DNA of 47,012 nt. It comes from Streptosporangiaceae bacterium. GTDB lineage: Bacteria; Actinomycetota; Actinomycetes; Streptosporangiales; Streptosporangiaceae. Made by a program: the position numbers and the translations under genes. A model generated the notes under the pieces. It had not been told where the DNA came from. It did not search any database and was given only the letters and a program-made list of their open reading frames with translations. The stretch lies in NCBI GenBank assembly GCA_025934635.1, contig JAICWX010000024.1:1-47012 (forward strand), written 5' to 3'. Shown piece after piece: positions 43,087 to 47,012 of this stretch (position 1 is its first letter; each line of letters starts with the position of its first letter).

Positions 43087-43497
43087 TCAGCGGAGCTGGT
43101 TGATCCGGATCAGGTTGCCCGCGGGGTCACGGAAGGCGCAGTCGCGGATGCCGTACGGCTGCTCGGTCGGCTCCTGGACGACCTCGGCGTCGGTGGCCTC
43201 CAGCCGCGCGAAGGTGCCGTCGAGGTCGTCGGTGGCCAGGGTGATGATGCCGTAGGTCCCCTTCGCCATCATCTCGAGGATGGTGCGCCGCTCCTCGTCG
43301 GTGATGCCGGGGTCGGCACCCGGCGGGTACAAGACGATGGACGTGCCGGGCTGCCCGGCGGGGCCGACCGTGATCCAGCGCATCTCCCCGTACCCGACGT
43401 CGTTGCGGACCTCGAAGCCGAGGATGTCGCGGTAGAAGGTCAGGGAGGCGTCCGGGTCGTTGTGCGGCAGGAAGGTCCCGTTAATGCTGATGTCCAT
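43087..43497 (-). CDS. VOC family (glyoxalase/bleomycin-resistance) protein
   Basis: A 136-residue vicinal-oxygen-chelate protein. Paired beta-alpha-beta modules are visible as DASLTFYRDILGFEVRNDVG, the TYGIITLATDDLDGTFARLE module, and IRDCAFRDPAGNLIRINQL with a metal-type Asp. Substrate is unknown; the family covers glyoxalases, dioxygenases and antibiotic-binding proteins. ATG 43497 is chosen over GTG 43506 because TAGAGT ends 7 nt upstream of it, a leaderless promoter. Confidence 0.9.
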   Translation of the reverse strand: MDISINGTFLPHNDPDASLTFYRDILGFEVRNDVGYGEMRWITVGPAGQPGTSIVLYPPGADPGITDEERRTILEMMAKGTYGIITLATDDLDGTFARLEATDAEVVQEPTEQPYGIRDCAFRDPAGNLIRINQLR

Positions 43498-43504
43498 GGC
43501 GGTC

Positions 43505-43510
43505 ACTCTA
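43505..43510 (-). promoter_or_regulatory. Leaderless -10 box of the VOC gene
   Basis: TAGAGT on the minus strand ends 7 nt before ATG 43497. Confidence 0.45.
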
Positions 43511-43581
43511 GGTGAGGCCTGCCGGACGGCGCTTCTCGATTCCTGATCAGCCCGGCTGCCTGACCGCGCCGGCTGAGGCTG

Positions 43582-44772
43582 CTAGGCGGCCCGCAGGGGC
43601 GGCCGGACCTTCTCGCTCACGTCGCCTGTCACAGCGTCCTGGCCGCTGGCCGCCGCGGCGGCAGCCTGCAGCGGGAGGGGCCTGTCCCGCCGCCACGGCA
43701 CCCGGGCGCGTCCGGTGAGCGGGACGGCCAGCGGGGTGCGGGCCAGCAGGCCCGTCAGCGCCGCACCGCAGGCGAAGACGACCGCCACGGTCGCCAGGCA
43801 CAGCGCCGGCCACGGGATGACCGCGCTGAGCTTGCCCCAGCCGACCCGGCTCAGCGTGGTGATGAAGAGCAGATGAGACAGGTAGATGCCGTAGGCGTTG
43901 TCCGAGCCGGAGCGCACCGCGGCCCTGACCCGCCGGGACCGCTGCGGCTTGACCAGCGCCACCCCGGCCAGGTACCCGCAGGTGACCGCCCCGATGTTGA
44001 ACGGGATGACGCTCGGCTGGAACGGGTCATTCCCGGAGCCCAGCATGGTGGTCACCCCGCTGGCGGCCAGGAAGTAGATACCCTCCGCGGCGAGCGCCGC
44101 GGCGATCGTCAGCGTCACGATCAGCCGTGCGTGCCCGCACACCCATGTGTGCACCTGGTCCAGGTGGAAGGCAACGGCGCAGCCGCCGACCAGGTAGAGC
44201 AGGTAGCTGAGGGCGTCCTGCTGCCCGAACTCGATCATCACCGCGGGAAGCAGGTTCCAGTGCATGCAGATCGCCAGTGCCACCTGGGCCACGGCCGCGA
44301 CCGCGACGACGAGGACATGATGGTTCCTGGTCCGCCGCAGCAGCATGAGCACGAGCGGGAAGACCAGGTAGAACTGCATGATCACGAGCAGGAAGTAGAG
44401 CTGGTAGTACCCGGTCGCCGTCATGTTGGCGAGACCCCTGAGCCCCGCCGCCACGCTGGCATAGTGCGCCGTCGGCAGGTGGTAGAGGAAGTAGATGGCG
44501 CTCCAGCACAGGTAGGGAATCCCCACGGACAGGAACCGGCGCCAGTAGAAGCGGCCGAGCTGGGACCGGTTCAGGCCGGCGTAGGCGTAGGTCAGCATGC
44601 ACGAGGAGACGAAGAAGAAGCCCTCCCTCGATACGTGCAGCAACAGCAGCGCGGCCCCGGAGCCCAGGCTGGCCGCCGCCGGGGCGAAGCACAGCACCGA
44701 ATGGGTGCTGATGACGCCCGCCTGCTTGACCGGTCGCATGGCGTCCACGTGGTCGAGTCGGCGGCGCGCCAT
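43582..44772 (-). CDS. Acyltransferase 3 family membrane protein
   Basis: A 396-residue integral membrane acyltransferase with about ten hydrophobic segments. The family R-x10-H motif is intact as Arg13 and His24 (AMRPVKQAGVISTHS). FYWRRFLSVGIPYLCWSAIY and YGIYLSHLLFI are further markers. Members transfer acyl groups to sugars, antibiotics or cell-wall glycans at the membrane. ATG 44772 has no obvious ribosome site. Repeat copy d lies 224 bp upstream in the same orientation. Confidence 0.88.
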   Translation of the reverse strand: MARRRLDHVDAMRPVKQAGVISTHSVLCFAPAAASLGSGAALLLLHVSREGFFFVSSCMLTYAYAGLNRSQLGRFYWRRFLSVGIPYLCWSAIYFLYHLPTAHYASVAAGLRGLANMTATGYYQLYFLLVIMQFYLVFPLVLMLLRRTRNHHVLVVAVAAVAQVALAICMHWNLLPAVMIEFGQQDALSYLLYLVGGCAVAFHLDQVHTWVCGHARLIVTLTIAAALAAEGIYFLAASGVTTMLGSGNDPFQPSVIPFNIGAVTCGYLAGVALVKPQRSRRVRAAVRSGSDNAYGIYLSHLLFITTLSRVGWGKLSAVIPWPALCLATVAVVFACGAALTGLLARTPLAVPLTGRARVPWRRDRPLPLQAAAAAASGQDAVTGDVSEKVRPPLRAA

Positions 44773-45063
44773 CAGCGCGTCATCCGGGCTTCACGCCAGT
44801 CGATCATGAACATGCAGCGTGTAGCCGGTTTGTGAAGCGCTGGTGAATATCAGGACCATCCAGAGCAATCTCGCAGAACACTCTCAGCCAGGACGCACCG
44901 AACGTCCCCGGCCAGGGACTTCCCTGCCCGGGGCCTGATGTTGACTGAAGCTGCCAGCTGTCGGCCCTACTGGGACCCGCGGCGATTACCTAAAGCGCTT
45001 CTTGCTGTTATCTAGTAGAGGGCCCTAAGGGCCGCCCTGGCCGGCACTGTCCCGTCCCTGCCC
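44773..45063. other. Intergenic region between MFS and acyltransferase genes
   Basis: No credible gene. It holds repeat copy d (44996-45012) and a GGCCCT-AA-type dyad (GGCCCT 45021-45026, AGGGCC 45028-45033) 31 bp past the MFS stop, which may act as terminator. The remainder likely contains the acyltransferase promoter, which I could not locate. Confidence 0.4.
44996..45012 (-). repeat. 18-bp dispersed motif, copy d (17 of 18)
   Basis: GATAACAGCAAGAAGCG on the minus strand. It lies between the MFS stop and the acyltransferase start, in direct orientation to copy e. Confidence 0.85.
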
Positions 45064-46422
45064 CTAGGACGCATCAGCGTCAGGCAGGGCCGCGAAGGCG
45101 CGCAGGCCGGACAGGACGATCAGGACGCCGGCCACGATGAAGATCAGGCTGACCGAGTTGAGGGTGATGCCGCCGACGGTGGCGCGGAAGCTCCGCAAGA
45201 CGGTGCTCGTCAGCCAGCCGAAGACCACCACCGACAGCATGGACGCGAGCTGGTTGACCGGAGTGAACACCGCCATCACCCGGCCCATGTACTCGCGCGG
45301 CGCCGCATCCAGGAGCAGCGGCGCTACCGCCGTGTTCAGCATCGCGATCGGGATGGCATAGAACCCGAGCAGGACCAGGCCGGCCGGGAAGCTGCGCTGC
45401 AGGGCGTAGCCGGCCGCCAGGACGCCGGCCGCCAGCAGGCCTGACCAGGTCAGCGCCCGCGCCCCCATCCACCGCACCATGCGGCCGGCGACCAGGGCCC
45501 CGACGATGAAGCCGATGCCCATCACGGTCTCCGCGACGCCGAACAGCCGCGAGGACGCGTGCAGGTCGCTGGTCACGAAGAACACGTTCAGCGCGCTGAT
45601 CGCGCCGGTGCCGCACTGGCAGATCGTCGTGACGGTCAGCAGCGTGACCAGGAACCGGTTGCGCGCGAAGAGCCGCAGGCCGAAGGAGAACTCGGCGCGC
45701 AGGCTGGTCCCCTCCGCCCTGACGGCGGCGGGCTGGACGGAGTCGGGCGCCAGCTGCAGGAAGCGGGTGGCGAGGTAGGACGCGATGTAGGAGATGGCGT
45801 TGGCGGCCAGCGCCCACTGGAAGCCGACGGTGAGGAGCAGCAGCACCGCGATCGGCGGGCCGATGATCCCGGCCGCCGACGTCGTGGCCTCGGCCAGGCC
45901 GGCGGCTCGTACCCGCTCCTCTTCCCCGTGCACCACGTCGCCGATTGTCGCGAACCGGGCGGGGTTGAAGAACTGGCCGGACGCGTTCAGGACGAAGACG
46001 ACCAGGTACACAGTAGCCAGCCACAGGCCGACGGGGAGATCCCGGACCGGGACGAACGAGAGCCCGGTCAAGACGGCCACCATCGCCGCCCGGATCACCT
46101 CGGTCCGCATCATCGTCGACTTGCGGTTCCAGCGGTCCACGAACACCCCGGCAACCGGCCCGACCAGCGCTACCGCGGCCCCGGCCGCGACCAGGATGCC
46201 GCTGACTGCGGCGGGGGCCCACGGCGCGCCGCGCGCGAGGACCTGCGACACCCACAGCACGAGCGTCGTGCAGAAAACGGTGTCCCCGATCGCGGAAGCG
46301 GCCTGGCCGTACCACAGCCGGGCGTAGTTCCGGTTAGCCAGCGTCCATTGCAGTGACGGAAAGTAGACCCTGCGGCCGTTGTTCGTGCAGCGTTCAGCAT
46401 GGTTTTCATAGCCGGGCGTCAT
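45064..46422 (-). CDS. MFS transporter (MdtH/enterobactin-exporter-like)
   Basis: A 452-residue transporter with twelve hydrophobic segments. Typical features are NYARLWYGQAASAIGDTVF at segment 1, VFVDRWNRKSTMMRTEVIRA (the loop 2-3 signature), NASGQFFNPARFATIGDVV and PREYMGRVMAVFTPVNQLAS. This belongs to the MFS_3-like exporters that include macrolide and siderophore pumps. ATG 46422 is chosen; a longer open frame to 46539 runs over the upstream palindrome and low-complexity sequence. It lies between direct copies d and e of the 18-bp motif. Confidence 0.88.
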   Translation of the reverse strand: MTPGYENHAERCTNNGRRVYFPSLQWTLANRNYARLWYGQAASAIGDTVFCTTLVLWVSQVLARGAPWAPAAVSGILVAAGAAVALVGPVAGVFVDRWNRKSTMMRTEVIRAAMVAVLTGLSFVPVRDLPVGLWLATVYLVVFVLNASGQFFNPARFATIGDVVHGEEERVRAAGLAEATTSAAGIIGPPIAVLLLLTVGFQWALAANAISYIASYLATRFLQLAPDSVQPAAVRAEGTSLRAEFSFGLRLFARNRFLVTLLTVTTICQCGTGAISALNVFFVTSDLHASSRLFGVAETVMGIGFIVGALVAGRMVRWMGARALTWSGLLAAGVLAAGYALQRSFPAGLVLLGFYAIPIAMLNTAVAPLLLDAAPREYMGRVMAVFTPVNQLASMLSVVVFGWLTSTVLRSFRATVGGITLNSVSLIFIVAGVLIVLSGLRAFAALPDADAS

Positions 46423-46438
46423 TGTTACTACACGTGCT

Positions 46439-46454
46439 GATCTGGCTGCAGATC
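46439..46454. promoter_or_regulatory. Short palindrome upstream of the MFS gene
   Basis: GATCTG and CAGATC pair exactly around GCTG, 17 bp before ATG 46422. It is a candidate operator; no regulator gene lies in view. Confidence 0.35.
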
Positions 46455-47012
46455 CGCTGATCGCCGCCGGCCGGGCCGGCTGGCCGCCGGATCCTCGGGA
46501 CACGCCGCGCTCATGAACACCACGGCCGTACGCCCGCACACCGGCTCGTCAGGAAGCCGGAGGTCACCGGCCCGACGTCGTGCCATCATCTTTACACTTC
46601 CGGGAACTAGAACCTTGATACAACGAACAGCCCAAGGCATTAATGCAATAACGGGCTATTCATTCTGTAACTCAGGGAACGGCTGCCCGTCGAGTCACAT
46701 CGACATCATCCGTTCTTTCGTAGCCGGTTGCAAAGTATGCCGTTACCGCCACGTTATTTCCGGAGTAGCCGGTAAATCTCGCGTTTGCATAAATTGCGCA
46801 ACTAAAGAAAATCGCCCGCGGCGACGATAACACAATCCGCACGCCCCCTGTCGCAGAGCAACCGCCGCCGGGCGGGCCGGCGTCCGTGCGACGGCCCGGG
46901 ACCGGGCTCCCCCGCCCCGGCATCCGTCCCGGCCCGGGACCCGCTTCTTGCTGTTATCCTCAGGTGCCAGGCGAGGGCGCCCGGCGGGCATGATCCCGGC
47001 CCGGCGGCCCGG
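46455..47012. other. Gene-free right end with an AT-richer stretch
   Basis: No frame here looks like protein on either strand. Positions ~46585-46840 are clearly less GC-rich than everything around them and include GTAGCCGGT twice (near 46722 and 46766). It may be a long leader of the MFS gene, acquired DNA or the edge of another element. Repeat copy e follows at 46941. Confidence 0.35.
46941..46958 (-). repeat. 18-bp dispersed motif, copy e
   Basis: GATAACAGCAAGAAGCGG on the minus strand, identical to a and b, 519 bp upstream of the MFS start in the same orientation. Confidence 0.85.

Noticed and set aside
46513..46830. A 105-codon frame in the AT-richer right end
   Set aside because: It starts with an ATG but has no ribosome site, no hydrophobic or motif pattern and no recognisable family; left as unassigned.
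28333..46958. CRISPR array
   Set aside because: The 18-bp motif copies are kilobases apart with no regular spacers, and no cas gene is present. The TPR-CHAT protein alone is not evidence for a type III-E system.
1..47012. rRNA and tRNA genes
   Set aside because: I looked for tRNA-like cloverleaf ends and rRNA stretches in the gaps and saw none; a covariance scan would be needed to exclude a tRNA completely.

Overview
This is high-GC, gene-dense DNA with GTG/TTG starts. Many genes carry a TANNNT -10 box 6-7 nt before the start codon, which is the actinobacterial leaderless-promoter signature. The genes point the same way: a mycothiol-dependent nitroreductase homologue, two probable F420/flavin oxidoreductases, a DUF574 methyltransferase relic and anti-sigma-type HATPases. 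I read it as the chromosome of a soil-type actinomycete. The genus cannot be fixed from the sequence. A strong dif-like site at 32740-32767 suggests a circular chromosome and a position near the replication terminus, where relics and acquired genes are expected.

Region by region. 1-240 holds the 3' end of an unidentified gene and a DUF885-like tail. 241-4165 is a divergent pair: an intracellular subtilisin-like protease and a TPR-CHAT (caspase-like) protease that share a 49-bp promoter region. 4179-8523 runs leftward: frameshifted amidohydrolase, malic enzyme, mycothiol nitroreductase, monoacylglycerol-lipase-like hydrolase. 8549-11061 is an MFS exporter and MerR regulator around a perfect palindrome, plus an LLM oxidoreductase. 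11075-18538 holds housekeeping and accessory genes: a secreted protein, a prolyl-aminopeptidase-like hydrolase divergent from an AlkZ-like winged-helix protein, a GlsB stress protein lying wholly antisense inside the metG reading frame, a nucleoside deaminase, an RsbW-like ATPase and a MOSC protein. 18642-19260 is a decayed serine recombinase with res-like repeats. 19486-23649 is a TetR-controlled cluster (SDR, quinone reductase, alpha/beta hydrolase, MarR). 23680-27924 holds RidA, a frameshifted phospholipase-D-like lipoprotein, a hydrolase and an APC-type permease.

28100-36400 is the oddest part. It contains relics of a methyltransferase, a threonine-dehydratase-like enzyme, a GNAT enzyme and an ABC-ATPase/histidine kinase/response regulator locus. 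It also contains a 196-aa orphan gene, a tyrosine-recombinase-like gene lacking its catalytic residues, a P-loop kinase, the dif-like site and a class V aminotransferase. An 18-bp motif beginning GATAACAGCAAG occurs five times in intergenic DNA (28.3, 29.2, 29.3, 45.0 and 46.9 kb). Copies bracket the orphan gene and an MFS gene as direct repeats, and another lies in the promoter of the recombinase-like gene.

36467-46422 holds accessory metabolism: CehA/McbA metallohydrolase, Gfo/Idh/MocA oxidoreductase, DUF72, deazaflavin nitroreductase, aldo/keto reductase, nucleoside phosphorylase, VOC protein, acyltransferase-3 and an MFS exporter. The last ~590 bases have no convincing gene and include an AT-richer stretch. 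At least seven loci are broken by apparent one-base deletions. Read errors and real decay near the terminus cannot be told apart here.
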